From Streptomyces sp. TS71-3 (lineage in GTDB: Bacteria > Actinomycetota > Actinomycetes > Streptomycetales > Streptomycetaceae): a stretch of 64,000 nucleotides of DNA. Numbering within the stretch: the first letter of the stretch is position 1; each line of letters begins with the position of its first letter. The notes under the pieces were generated by a model that was given only the letters and a program-made list of their open reading frames with translations, did not search any database and was not told the DNA's origin. The stretch lies in assembly GCF_018327685.1 (NCBI RefSeq), contig NZ_BNEL01000001.1:2852001-2916000 (forward strand), written 5' to 3'. Below are positions 36,601 through 44,675 of this stretch, piece after piece. The translations under genes were made by a program, and so were the position numbers.

Positions 36601-37501
36601 AATATCTCCCTAAAGGTTGAAGCGGGCCGCCCAAACCCCCAACGGCGGGCGGGTGCCGTCGCCGAGAAAGGCTACCCATTGGTAACGCCCATGGGAGAGC
36701 GGAGTTCCGGCGTGGCGAGAGGTGTGACAGGTTCCTGCCGGGGGCGCCACGCGGCCGTCGAGCGGGGGTGCCGCACGGCCCCCGAGGCCGTCAGGGCCCG
36801 TCGGCTGGAAGGGGCTTCACCTGCGGGGACGGCTCTTCCCGCGGCGCCGGGCGGGCCGCCGTGGCCCGGGGCACCCGGGCGACGCCCCGCCGTATGCCCG
36901 GGGCTCCGGTTGGGGGCGGGAAAGCGGCTGTTTCACCCCTCCGGCCGGAGAGCCGGCGTATTTTGGCACCCGTTGGAACATTGATTATTCAACCAAGGTC
37001 CGAGGGGTTGCGGTAGCCCGCCCGACCGGTTACTTGTGGTTACGTGGATTTCCCGGGCGAGTCGGCCGGGGCGGGCCCCGGGAGACGGCCCCCGAGCCTC
37101 CCGAAATCGTCAAGTCCGCATATAGATGTGTTGTGAACATTCCCGGTGGATCTTATGAGATCCCGGGTTGCGGGTTATATTCCCGCTTCCATTGGCTACG
37201 CGGCGATCCGTCATCCTGCTCAATGGCGCGCCGGATTGACAGTTTCCTGACATGGGCTGTTCGGCCGTCGCGATCGGTGGCCGATGTAGCATTCGGTAAT
37301 AGGGGGTGTTATGTGCTGAGCGCGGACTCGGGTCAACACGGGGGACTTGGGGTTTGATTCAGTTTCGCCATGTCCGGCTTCTGTGGCCTTGTTCGCGCCA
37401 TTCGCGTCTTGACGGCGTGTGAGCGAGCGTAGCGGCGCGTGCGCATCGATTTCTGAATGCGTCTGCGCCGGGATATTCCAGGTGAGTTACGGGGAAAATC
37501 T
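36601..37501. promoter_or_regulatory. Long AT-enriched divergent regulatory region
   Basis: 900 bp between the leftward acyl-CoA dehydrogenase and the rightward regulator. Its 36,960-37,400 part is the lowest-GC DNA in the locus (TTGATTATTCAACC, GCATATAGATG, TTGACAG at 37,236). This is consistent with regulated promoters. A TTGACA hexamer is present but I see no convincing matching -10 element, so no exact promoter is called. No gene is credible in it. Confidence 0.5.
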
Positions 37502-38359
37502 GTGAATGGTTTCTGGCTGCAGGAAGCCGAGGGCGGCCTGGCGGAAAGGCAGGGCGGTGCGAACATCTTGGAAGCCCTGCGTGGCGAGATCTGTCCTGGC
37601 GACGAACTCGATGCGACTCTGAGAAACGCGATCAGACTCCTGGAATCCGCGCTCCAGCACCGGTGCCGGATACGCTCTGATGCGCTGTCGGATCTCCCGA
37701 GCGGTTCTGACGGAATGTCGACCTGGACGCCACGGGTCGTCATGCAGGCCGAACGTGAGGTCTTCTGGTCCCTGGGAAACGTGGTCTACGGTGCCCATTC
37801 GATGGTCATGTCCCGGGCCCTGATGCAACTGGTCGACCAGGGGGTCTTCGTCCGGGTGCTCTGCTCCCAGCAGGCCGTCCGCAGCGAGAGCGGAAAGCAG
37901 TTACTGCGCGAACTGCAGCCCAAGGTCCAGGTGCGGATCACCCGGACCATGAGCCAGGAACTCGTCGTCGCCGACGACTCGGCGATCGTGGACATCACCG
38001 GCGCTCCCACCGGCGGCAGGGTCATGCTGGTCCAGGAGTCCCGGCTCGTCGGAGTGATGCGGAAGATCCTCTGCGGCGCGTGGGACGAAGCGAGCCCGGT
38101 CTCGGACCCGCTCTCCCACGTGGGCGGATCGCGCCGCAGGGTCCTCCAGGAGACCCTGACCCTGATGAGCAAGGGCTACAAGGACGACGTCGCGGCGCGG
38201 AAGATGGGCCTGTCCGTGCGCACCTACCGCCGCCACGTGGCCGACATCCTCCAGATCCTCAAAGCGGAGTCCCGGTTCCAGGCCGGTGTCCGGGCCGCCG
38301 AGGTGGGGCTGTTCGAGTCCGCCCCGAAGCAGGGCGAGTCGGCCGACCGCAAGCCCTGA
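37502..38359 (+). CDS. LuxR-type HTH regulator with TrmB-like sensor region
   Basis: 285 aa if GTG 37,502 (GGGGA upstream) is used; an in-frame ATG at 37,457 lacks a Shine-Dalgarno sequence. Residues about 60-180 (VFWSLGNVVYGAHSM, VRVLCSQQAVRSESGKQLL, ELVVADDSAIVDITG) resemble the PLD-like sensor of TrmB-family regulators. The C-terminal GYKDDVAARKMGLSVRTYRR is a LuxR helix-turn-helix. It is the only regulator in the 33.6-60.2 kb locus and precedes the enoyl-reductase operon, so it is the likely pathway-specific activator. A perfect 15-bp terminator follows its stop. Confidence 0.82.
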   Translation: MNGFWLQEAEGGLAERQGGANILEALRGEICPGDELDATLRNAIRLLESALQHRCRIRSDALSDLPSGSDGMSTWTPRVVMQAEREVFWSLGNVVYGAHSMVMSRALMQLVDQGVFVRVLCSQQAVRSESGKQLLRELQPKVQVRITRTMSQELVVADDSAIVDITGAPTGGRVMLVQESRLVGVMRKILCGAWDEASPVSDPLSHVGGSRRRVLQETLTLMSKGYKDDVAARKMGLSVRTYRRHVADILQILKAESRFQAGVRAAEVGLFESAPKQGESADRKP

Positions 38360-38363
38360 CCCC

Positions 38364-38398
38364 CGAGTGGCGCGGCCCGCGGCGGGCCGCGCCACTCG
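38364..38398. terminator. Hairpin terminator after the LuxR gene
   Basis: Perfect stem GAGTGGCGCGGCCC/GGGCCGCGCCACTC with one extra closing C-G pair and a five-base loop, starting a few bases past the stop codon. It isolates the regulator's transcript from the enoyl-reductase operon. Confidence 0.85.
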
Positions 38399-38404
38399 CA
38401 CGGC

Positions 38405-38480
38405 ACGACCGGGTGCGACCGTGCATGACCCGGCACGACCGTGCATGACCCGACAGGACCGGCACGACCCGGTACGGCCC
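38405..38480. repeat. Short degenerate tandem repeat (GACCGTGCATGACCCG-like)
   Basis: The block CACGACCGTGCATGACCCG appears nearly twice and is followed by GACAGGACCGGCACGACCCGG variants of the same unit. It is non-coding and lies directly after the LuxR terminator. Confidence 0.6.
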
Positions 38481-38792
38481 ATGGACGGTCCGCGGCACGA
38501 CGCTGCCGGACCGTTCCCGTTCTCCCGCCGATTTCGGCCGCCCGCCGCGGAACCCTGGCAGCTTCATGAATCCCGGCCGCCCCGGATACGGCACCGATGC
38601 GGCACCGAGCCGGAAATCCCTGCAATTACCTGCCGTCGCCCGCCGATGGAAGACGTCAGACACGGCCCGCGAGTCAGGTTGTGGACGGTTCCTTGCGGTC
38701 CGTCATGACGGTCGAATAGCTTCATGGCCGTCCCTGGTGTGCGGTCTTCAAAAACGCGGGCCGACCGTAGGACCGCCGGTCGACGTAAGACC

Positions 38793-38864
38793 GCGGTCGG
38801 CCGCAATGCCGCGGTCGGCCGCAATGCCGCGGTCGGCCGCAATGCCGCGGTCGGCCGCAATGCC
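38793..38864. repeat. 18-bp perfect tandem repeat, four copies
   Basis: GCGGTCGGCCGCAATGCC is repeated four times without a mismatch (38,793, 38,811, 38,829, 38,847), with degenerate GACCGCGGTC-type sequence on either side. Each unit contains the palindromic core CGGCCG. It ends 117 bp before the start of the enoyl-reductase gene. It could be a regulator-binding array or an inert minisatellite. Confidence 0.85.
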
Positions 38865-38981
38865 GCGGACGGGTCTTCGGAACCGCGCGAGACGAGTCTT
38901 CTAGCCGCGGGTCGGACGTCACACCACGGGTCGGCTGCCGTGAATTATGTCGGGTGAATTCTGATGATTGAGGAATATCCA

Positions 38982-39776
38982 ATGACCACCTCACTAGAAG
39001 GTTCCTGGAGCCTGGTTCTCGGCGTCTCCAGCGGGATGGGCCTGGCCGTCGCCCAGAAGATGGCCCGTGAGGGCGGCAACGTCATCGGCGTCCACTTCGA
39101 CACCGCGCAGGGCCAGGAGAAGGCGGCCGTGGCCGCCGAGGAGCTGCGCTCCCACGGAGTGCAGGTCCACTTCTTCAACGCCAATGCCGCGAGCCAGACC
39201 ACCCGCACCGACCTCGTGCCCCGCATCGCCGAGCTGGCCGGCCAACGCGGAATCCGCGTGCTGCTCCACTCGCTGGCGTTCGGAACGCTCGTGCCCTTCC
39301 TGCCCGCCGAGGGCCAGCCGGGCATGATGCCCCGCCAGATGAACATGACCCTCGACGTCATGGCCCACTCCCTCGTCTACTGGACGCAGGAGCTGCACGC
39401 CGCGAAGCTGCTCCGCGCCGGATCGAAGATCTACGCCATGACCAGCGCGGGCGACGTGAAGGTCTCCTCGAACTACGGCGCCGTGTCCGCGGCCAAGTGC
39501 GCGCTGGAAGCCCACGTGCGCCAGCTCGCCGTGGAACTCGCCCCGCACGGCGTCGCGGTGAACGCGCTGCGGGCCGGCGTCACCGTCACCCGCTCCCTCG
39601 AACTCATCCCCGAGCACGGGGAACTCGTCGAGCGGGCCGCCGCCAACAACCCGCACAAGCGCCTGACACGGCCCGAGGACGTCGCCGACGCGGTGGCCCT
39701 GCTGTCCGCGGCGGACTCGTCCTGGATCACCGGCAACGTCATCGGTGTCGACGGCGGCGAGGTCCTGACCGCCTGA
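38982..39776 (+). CDS. Enoyl-ACP reductase, FabL/FabI-like SDR
   Basis: 264 aa from ATG 38,982 (GAGGAA upstream; an ATG 18 bases earlier is less well placed). The cofactor motif is GVSSGMGLA, and the catalytic pair is spaced Y-x6-K in NYGAVSAAKCALEAHVRQLA, as in FabI/FabL and unlike the Y-x3-K of ketoreductases. The end, GNVIGVDGGEVLTA, is the SDR C-terminus. It would reduce enoyl-ACP to acyl-ACP, so at least some chain positions are saturated. It opens the rightward operon, and its stop shares a base with the hydrolase start. Confidence 0.83.
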   Translation: MTTSLEGSWSLVLGVSSGMGLAVAQKMAREGGNVIGVHFDTAQGQEKAAVAAEELRSHGVQVHFFNANAASQTTRTDLVPRIAELAGQRGIRVLLHSLAFGTLVPFLPAEGQPGMMPRQMNMTLDVMAHSLVYWTQELHAAKLLRAGSKIYAMTSAGDVKVSSNYGAVSAAKCALEAHVRQLAVELAPHGVAVNALRAGVTVTRSLELIPEHGELVERAAANNPHKRLTRPEDVADAVALLSAADSSWITGNVIGVDGGEVLTA

Positions 39777-40786
39777 TGGACACGACCACGGAGAGGATCG
39801 AGCGGGACGGCAGGGCGAAACGGGCGATACGGGCCGTGGGCTCCGCCGTCCGCGCCCCGGCCCTGAGCATCGCGGGCGCCTGCCTCGGGGCCCTGGGCGC
39901 GTACCGCGTCTACCACCCGCGGACGACCCCCGGCGGCCGGACGCCCGAGAACAAGCGGCTCCCGCTGCGGCACATGAGCATCACCACGTCCAGGGACAAG
40001 CTCTCCCTGAAGGCGTGGGTGGTCCCGGGCGAGGGCCCCCACACCGTGGTGGTCTGCCACGGCATGAGCCGGACCAGGTCCAGCACCATCGGGCACATCG
40101 AGGTGCTGCACCGCGCCGGCTACCACGTGGTCGCCTACGACATGCGCAACCACGGGGAGAGCGGCCGGCGCCGCACCCTCACCCGCATCGCCGACCGGCA
40201 CACCAGCGACCTGCGGGACGTCGTGCGCGGCGTCCGCGGCGACGGCGAACTCGGGCGGGGCCACATCGCCGTGCTCGGCTTCTCCTTCTCGACCTGGCCG
40301 TCGCTGTACCTGCTGCGCGACCGGGATGCCGGGATCAGCGCCGTGATGTGCGACAGCGGCCCGATGAAGGACATCGCGGGCGGCTTCCGCAGCTTCGCCG
40401 AGCTGGCCCGCCGCACCCTGCCCCGGTCGCTGCGCCAGGGCGCCGGCTTCCGGACCTACCGCCGCGCCTTCGCGTTCGTCGGCATGCGCATGCTCGCGGT
40501 CGGCGACTGGCCGCCGCGGCTGGACGGCGTCACGACGCGGCTGCTGTTCGTATCCGGCGCGAAGGACGACGTCGTCGCCTCCGAGCAGGTGGCCGGCGTC
40601 GCCCGCCGGTACCCCTCCGCCGAGTACTGGGAAGCGCCCAACGCCATGCACATGAGCGGCATCCGCTTCGACAAGGACGAGTACCGGGACCGGATGCTGC
40701 GGTTCCTCAAGGACGCCTTCCACGAGGCCCCGCGACGGGGGGACGGGGCCTCGCAGCCCGGGAAAGGGGTGCTCGCGCATGACTGA
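39776..40786 (+). CDS. Membrane-anchored alpha/beta hydrolase 1
   Basis: 336 aa, starting inside the preceding stop (TGATG). An N-terminal hydrophobic segment (APALSIAGACLGALGAY) is followed by VVCHGM, DMRNHGESG, the nucleophile elbow VLGFSFSTWPS, CDSGP, GAKDDVV and a C-terminal His (NAMHMSG), giving a full Ser-Asp-His triad. It is a paralogue of the hydrolases at 46,247 and 58,652, sharing G-F-S-F-S and CDSGP. It may act as a type II-like thioesterase, an acyltransferase or an esterase on the nascent product at the membrane. Confidence 0.85.
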   Translation: MDTTTERIERDGRAKRAIRAVGSAVRAPALSIAGACLGALGAYRVYHPRTTPGGRTPENKRLPLRHMSITTSRDKLSLKAWVVPGEGPHTVVVCHGMSRTRSSTIGHIEVLHRAGYHVVAYDMRNHGESGRRRTLTRIADRHTSDLRDVVRGVRGDGELGRGHIAVLGFSFSTWPSLYLLRDRDAGISAVMCDSGPMKDIAGGFRSFAELARRTLPRSLRQGAGFRTYRRAFAFVGMRMLAVGDWPPRLDGVTTRLLFVSGAKDDVVASEQVAGVARRYPSAEYWEAPNAMHMSGIRFDKDEYRDRMLRFLKDAFHEAPRRGDGASQPGKGVLAHD

Positions 40787-41105
40787 GCACCTCCTCGTGG
40801 AGACCTCGGGGCCCTGGGCCGGGCCCGCCTGCGCCCGGTTCGTCGAGGACGCGGCCGTGCTCGCCGAGGCGGGACGGCAGGTGCGGGTGCTCCTCGTCGA
40901 CGACGGCGTGACCGCCGCCGTGCCCGGCGCGCTGCCGGAGGCCGAACGGCTCCTCGCCGGCGGCGGGCAGCTCTGGGTCGACGCGTTCTCCCTCGGACGC
41001 CGCGGCCTCGGCGGAGCCCCGCTCGCGTCCGGCTGCCGGCTCGTCGGCATGGCGGAGGTCGCCGACGAGATCCTGAAGCCGGCGGTCAGGGTGGTGTGGC
41101 ACTGA
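40779..41105 (+). CDS. DsrE/TusD-fold protein 1
   Basis: 108 aa, overlapping the hydrolase by 8 bp. The fold pattern (LLVETSGPWAGPACARFVED, VRVLLVDDGV, ERLLAGGGQLWVDAFSLGRR) and a final GMAEVADEILKPAVRVVWH match the small DsrE/TusD-like proteins of sulfur relays. The Cys expected before the RRG turn is replaced (DAFSLGRRG); cysteines occur instead near residue 19 and in SGCRL. It is therefore probably a structural partner rather than the sulfur carrier. It heads a run of three such genes. Confidence 0.65.
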   Translation: MTEHLLVETSGPWAGPACARFVEDAAVLAEAGRQVRVLLVDDGVTAAVPGALPEAERLLAGGGQLWVDAFSLGRRGLGGAPLASGCRLVGMAEVADEILKPAVRVVWH

Positions 41106-41106
41106 C

Positions 41107-41514
41107 ATGGCACTCGTCGTCCCACCCTCCGACGTCCTGCTCGCCCTCATGGGCGCCCCGCACACCAGCGACACCGCCAGCACGGCGCTGCGCACCGCCC
41201 AGGCCCTGCTGGAGCGGGGCGGCACGGTCCAGGTCTGGACGTGCGGCTACGCCACCGGGCTCACCCAGGAGTCACTGGGCAGCAGCAAGCCGCGCAACGT
41301 CGTCGAATGGGCGCGCGACCACCCGTCCACCGCGACCGTCGCCCGCGGCATGATCCAGGAGTTCCCCGACCGCCTGAGCTGGTTCGTCTGCCGCTTCTGC
41401 AGCGAGGAGCGGGGCACCGCCGAGCAGATCCCCGAGGTCAGAAGGCGCCCCCCGTTCAAGTTCGGGGATCACGTGTCGGCCGCGACCAAGACCATCTTCT
41501 TGGGAGTGATCTGA
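41107..41514 (+). CDS. DsrE/TusD-fold protein 2, candidate sulfur carrier
   Basis: 135 aa, starting one base after the previous stop. LLALMGAPHTSDTASTALRT and GGTVQVWTCGYATGLTQ are the DsrE N-terminal half. The later WFVCRFCSEERGTA places a Cys-x2-Cys where TusD/DsrE carry their persulfide cysteine before a RG turn. The C-terminus runs FKFGDHVSAATKTIFLGVI. Of the three adjacent DsrE-like proteins it is the best candidate for the active subunit. Sulfur transfer is inferred from family and has not been shown. Confidence 0.68.
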   Translation: MALVVPPSDVLLALMGAPHTSDTASTALRTAQALLERGGTVQVWTCGYATGLTQESLGSSKPRNVVEWARDHPSTATVARGMIQEFPDRLSWFVCRFCSEERGTAEQIPEVRRRPPFKFGDHVSAATKTIFLGVI

Positions 41515-41960
41515 TGCCCGACCGGATGCCCGACCGGATGCCCGATCCGATGCCCGATCCGATGCCGAACCTCTCCGGCCGGCGCCTCGCCGTCATCGAG
41601 CGGGCTTACCGCGGCGCGATCGAGACGCAGTTCGCCGACGTCCTCTACCTGGTGCGCGAGCTCAACCGCCAGCTCGGCGGCCTCGACCTCCTGCTGCGCG
41701 GGCTCGCCGTGACCTACGCCGTCGAGGCGGCGCCGGTGCCGGCGGTCCGCGTCGGCGGCGGCGAGCTCGACACGCTCCCCGATCCGCGCCGCTCGATGGC
41801 CACCCTGCTCGACGAGGGCGTCGGCGTGCGGGTGGACGCGCGCGACCTCGCCGCGCTCGATCCCGCCGGCAGCAGCCGGCTGATGCCCGGCGCGGAGCTC
41901 ATCGACGGGAGCCGTGCCGCGCTCCTGTGGCCGCAGTACGCGGAGGTGCTGTACCTGTGA
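41514..41960 (+). CDS. DsrE-fold protein 3, cysteine-free
   Basis: 148 aa, ATG overlapping the preceding TGA. It opens with four tetrapeptides MPDR, MPDR, MPDP, MPDP from a 12-bp repeat. The core AVIERAYRGAIETQFADVLY and LDLLLRGLAVTYAV has the alternating strand-helix pattern of DsrE-like domains, and it ends LLWPQYAEVLYL. No cysteine occurs anywhere, so it cannot carry persulfide; TusB/TusC-like scaffolding is the natural analogy. Assignment is by pattern and position. Confidence 0.55.
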   Translation: MPDRMPDRMPDPMPDPMPNLSGRRLAVIERAYRGAIETQFADVLYLVRELNRQLGGLDLLLRGLAVTYAVEAAPVPAVRVGGGELDTLPDPRRSMATLLDEGVGVRVDARDLAALDPAGSSRLMPGAELIDGSRAALLWPQYAEVLYL

Positions 41961-42019
41961 CCGGCCTCCGCGACCGAGTACCGACGACCGAATCAGCTTC
42001 ACGAGGGGGAGGCCCCGTC

Positions 42020-43126
42020 ATGGGCAGCGCCACGCCGAGCCAGGCACCCGTCATCTCCGCCTGGGCGGCCATATCCCCGATGGGGATGTCCGGCGAGGAC
42101 TTCTCCGCCGGGCTGTCCGCCGGGAGACGCCCCGTGTCCGCGCTCGACGGCGAATGGCCGGGTCCCGCCGGGCAGGCGTGCCTCGTGCCCGGCTTCACCA
42201 TCAAGGAGGTCCTGGGCCGCAAGGGAACGCGGTCGATGGACCGCGCGACCGGGCTCGCCGTCACCGCCGTGCGGAGCCTGCTCGGCGGCGACGGCGGGGA
42301 GCGCATCCAGGGCGTCGGCGAGGACACCGGCCTGGTCCTCGGCACGAGCACGGGAAGCGCCCAGAGCATCATGGACTTCACCCGCGACTCGCTCGTGGGC
42401 GAGAAGCCGTTCTTCGTCGACCCGGCGCGGTTCCCGAACACCGTCATGAACTGCGCCGCCGGCCAGTGCGCCATCTGGCACCGGCTGAAGGGCCCGAACA
42501 CCACCATCGCGGGAGGCCGCGCATCAGGGCTGCTCGCCCTCCAGTACGCGCTGCGCCTGCAGAAGTCCAAGCGCGTTCAGACCATGCTGTGCGGCGCCGT
42601 CGAGGAGCTCTCGCCGGCCAGGAGCTGGCTCGACTGGCACTCCCGCGACGGCGAGGAGGACTCCGAACCGCTCGGTGAGGGCGCCGCCGTCGTCCTGCTG
42701 GAGTCCGGCGAGGCCGCGGCCCGCGGCGGCCGGACCGGCGTGGCCGAAGTGCTCGGCCTGGAGTTCGGGTTCCACTGGGAGGCCGGCGAGATCCGCCCCG
42801 TCCTCGCGGACTGCGTGCGCCGGCTGCTCCAGCGGTGCGGGGTCGCGTCCCAGGACGTGGCGAGCGTGGCGTACTCCGGGACCGCGGAGCACCGCGGCCT
42901 GCTGGAACGGCTCGCGGTGCGGGACGCCCTCGCCGGGCACGAACCCGCCGCCGTGCCGTGCGCCGAGCTGATCGGCGACACCTGCGCCGCCTCCGCCGCG
43001 TTCCAGATCGCCGCCGTGCTGGCGCGCGCCGAGGAGCAGGGGACCGGCGCGCCGGGAAGCGTCGCGCTGGTCACCTCCGTGGACCGCGACGGGGTCATCG
43101 GCGCGGCACTGCTGCGTACCGCATGA
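42020..43126 (+). CDS. Ketosynthase-like protein lacking catalytic residues (CLF-type 1)
   Basis: 368 aa from ATG 42,020, preceded by GGGGGAGG; a GTG at 41,957 that overlaps the previous stop is the alternative. The thiolase fold is recognisable (APVISAWAAISPMG, LGTSTGSAQS, GPNTTIAGGRASG, EPLGEGAAVVLLES). The Cys position aligns with Arg/Ala (GGRASG), the HGTGT motif reads SGTAEH, and the KxxxGH motif reads ELIGD. All three catalytic residues are lost. It should act as a chain-length-factor-like partner of one of the three active ketosynthases further right. Confidence 0.82.
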   Translation: MGSATPSQAPVISAWAAISPMGMSGEDFSAGLSAGRRPVSALDGEWPGPAGQACLVPGFTIKEVLGRKGTRSMDRATGLAVTAVRSLLGGDGGERIQGVGEDTGLVLGTSTGSAQSIMDFTRDSLVGEKPFFVDPARFPNTVMNCAAGQCAIWHRLKGPNTTIAGGRASGLLALQYALRLQKSKRVQTMLCGAVEELSPARSWLDWHSRDGEEDSEPLGEGAAVVLLESGEAAARGGRTGVAEVLGLEFGFHWEAGEIRPVLADCVRRLLQRCGVASQDVASVAYSGTAEHRGLLERLAVRDALAGHEPAAVPCAELIGDTCAASAAFQIAAVLARAEEQGTGAPGSVALVTSVDRDGVIGAALLRTA

Positions 43127-43496
43127 CGGCCTGACGGCCCGACACGACCGCCTGAGAGCCGGATATGACCGCCTGACGGCCCGACACGACCGACTGACCG
43201 CCGACGACCGACTGACGGCCGACGACCGAGCGACGGCCGACGACCGCCCGAGGGCCGCCACCCGAGACGGGCACGGGGCACCGGGAAACCCTCATCGAGC
43301 GCATCCGCGGACCCTGACCCGCGGATCCGCCGGCCCGGCCCCGTGCCGCCCCTTTCCGAAAAGTGGCGCCTTTCCGACAAGTGGCGTCCGACGGAAGACG
43401 TCCGACGGAAGACGTCCGACAGAGGGCGTCCGAGAAGAGACGTCCGACAAGAGGCCTCCCACCCGAGGCCCCCACAAGAGACCGAGGAGACACGAC
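43127..43496. repeat. Intergenic minisatellites upstream of the first ACP
   Basis: Two arrays fill this 370-bp gap. At about 43,130-43,255, a GACGGCCGACGACCGACT-like unit repeats imperfectly. At about 43,360-43,460, a GACGTCCGACRGARG-like unit recurs at least five times. No gene is seen. The gap separates the reductase/DsrE operon from the ACP-dehydratase-ketoreductase operon and may hold a promoter. Confidence 0.75.
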
Positions 43497-43751
43497 ATGT
43501 CCGAGACCGTGGTACTGGAACGCGAGGAACTGCGCCGCACGATCGCCGACGTCCTCGACGTCGACGAGGCCGAGCTGACCGACGACGCGCACTTCGTCGA
43601 GACGCTGGGCGTCGACTCCCTGATGGCGCTGGAGGTGATGGTGGTCCTGGAGAAGAAGTACGGCGTCAAGCTGGAGGAGTCGGAGCTCAAGGAGGTCACC
43701 TGCCTGCGCAGGGCCCACGAGCTGCTCGCCGCCAAGCTGGGCGTCAACTGA
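43497..43751 (+). CDS. Acyl carrier protein 1
   Basis: 84 aa, acidic, four-helix ACP. The phosphopantetheine serine lies in LGVDSLMALEVMV near residue 41, preceded by DDAHFVETL. GAGGAGA lies close upstream of the ATG. The protein is carried on 4'-phosphopantetheine added by a transferase not encoded in the window. Its TGA overlaps the next ATG, coupling it to the dehydratase pair that presumably acts on its cargo. Confidence 0.93.
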   Translation: MSETVVLEREELRRTIADVLDVDEAELTDDAHFVETLGVDSLMALEVMVVLEKKYGVKLEESELKEVTCLRRAHELLAAKLGVN

Positions 43752-44143
43752 TGCCCGCCGCACCGTGCAGCCCGGTCGGGGCGGCGCCGGGGGTGCTTGA
43801 CCGCGCGGAGGACGGCGCCAGGACCGTCGTCACCGTCGACGTGGACGAGCAGGTCTTCCCCGGCCACTACCCCGGCTTCCCGATCTTCCCCGGCGTGTGC
43901 ATCGTCGAGTGCGTGCACCGCAGCGCGCTGGCCACGGCACCCGCCGTGGCGGGCGCCGCCTGGCGGCTCTCCGCCATCGAGTCGACGCGGTTCCTCAGCC
44001 CCGTGTACCCCGGCGACCGGCTGACCACCGAGCTCAGGTGGTCGCGGCAGGCCGGGTCCTGGCGCTGCACCGCCACGGCGTCGACCGAGCGCGGCCCGGC
44101 CGCGCACGTCCGTCTTCGCTTCGAAACGGAGCCGACCACATGA
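43751..44143 (+). CDS. FabZ-like dehydratase subunit A (catalytic His present)
   Basis: 130-aa single-hotdog protein. The FabZ/FabA loop reads FPGHYPGFPIFPGV, supplying the catalytic His, followed by IVECVHRSAL at the position of the acidic residue. The early LPHRYPFLLVDR motif of FabZ is missing. It overlaps both neighbours (TGATG and ATGATG). It would dehydrate 3-hydroxyacyl-ACP, probably only in complex with the next protein, which has the complementary half of the family's features. Confidence 0.8.
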   Translation: MPAAPCSPVGAAPGVLDRAEDGARTVVTVDVDEQVFPGHYPGFPIFPGVCIVECVHRSALATAPAVAGAAWRLSAIESTRFLSPVYPGDRLTTELRWSRQAGSWRCTATASTERGPAAHVRLRFETEPTT

Positions 44144-44640
44144 TGACCGCGAGCGCCATCAAGGCGACACTGCCGCACCGCTTCCCGATGCTCCTGGTCG
44201 ACCGCGTGGTCGAGCTCGTGCCGGGGGAGCGGCTGACCGCGCTCAAGGCGGTCACCTGCAACGAGCCCTGGTACCGCGACGTGCCCGACGGCGCGCCCGA
44301 GGACGCCTACGGCTACCCGCCCGTGCTGCTGGTCGAGTCCTGGTGCCAGGCGGCCGGGGTGCTGGCGGCCTGGGACACCCCGAACCCCGACGTCCTGTCC
44401 GGGCAGGTGATGCTCTTCGGCGGCATCTCCGGGGTCCGCTTCCACGACCAGGTGCTCCCCGGCGACGTCCTGGAGCACCGGGTGCGGCTCATCAGGGCGC
44501 TCACCGACACCGTGATCTTCGAGGGCGAGACGCTGGCCGACGGCAGGACCGTCGTCGAGATCGGCCGGGTGGTCATGGCCACGCGCCCCGCGTCGGAACT
44601 CGCGGCGGGCGGCCCCGTCCAGGCAATGAGCGCGGGCTGA
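44140..44640 (+). CDS. FabZ-like dehydratase subunit B (His-loop lost)
   Basis: 166-aa hotdog protein. It retains TLPHRFPMLLVDRVVELVPG and AVTCNEPWY, but where FabZ has GHFP the chain reads YRDVPDGAPEDAYGYPPVL, without His. The acidic residue is kept in LLVESWCQAAG. With subunit A it makes a pair in which each member lacks what the other keeps, as in the heterodimeric dehydratases of aryl polyene clusters. It overlaps subunit A by 4 nt. Confidence 0.8.
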   Translation: MMTASAIKATLPHRFPMLLVDRVVELVPGERLTALKAVTCNEPWYRDVPDGAPEDAYGYPPVLLVESWCQAAGVLAAWDTPNPDVLSGQVMLFGGISGVRFHDQVLPGDVLEHRVRLIRALTDTVIFEGETLADGRTVVEIGRVVMATRPASELAAGGPVQAMSAG

Positions 44641-44675
44641 CACCCGCCATCCGCGGCAAGGAGAGAGGGGAAGAG

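Noticed and set aside
38793..38864. Possible CRISPR array
   Set aside because: The 18-bp units abut each other with no spacers, and no cas genes occur.
38982..39776. Second ketoreductase
   Set aside because: The Tyr-Lys spacing is Y-x6-K as in FabI/FabL enoyl reductases, not Y-x3-K.
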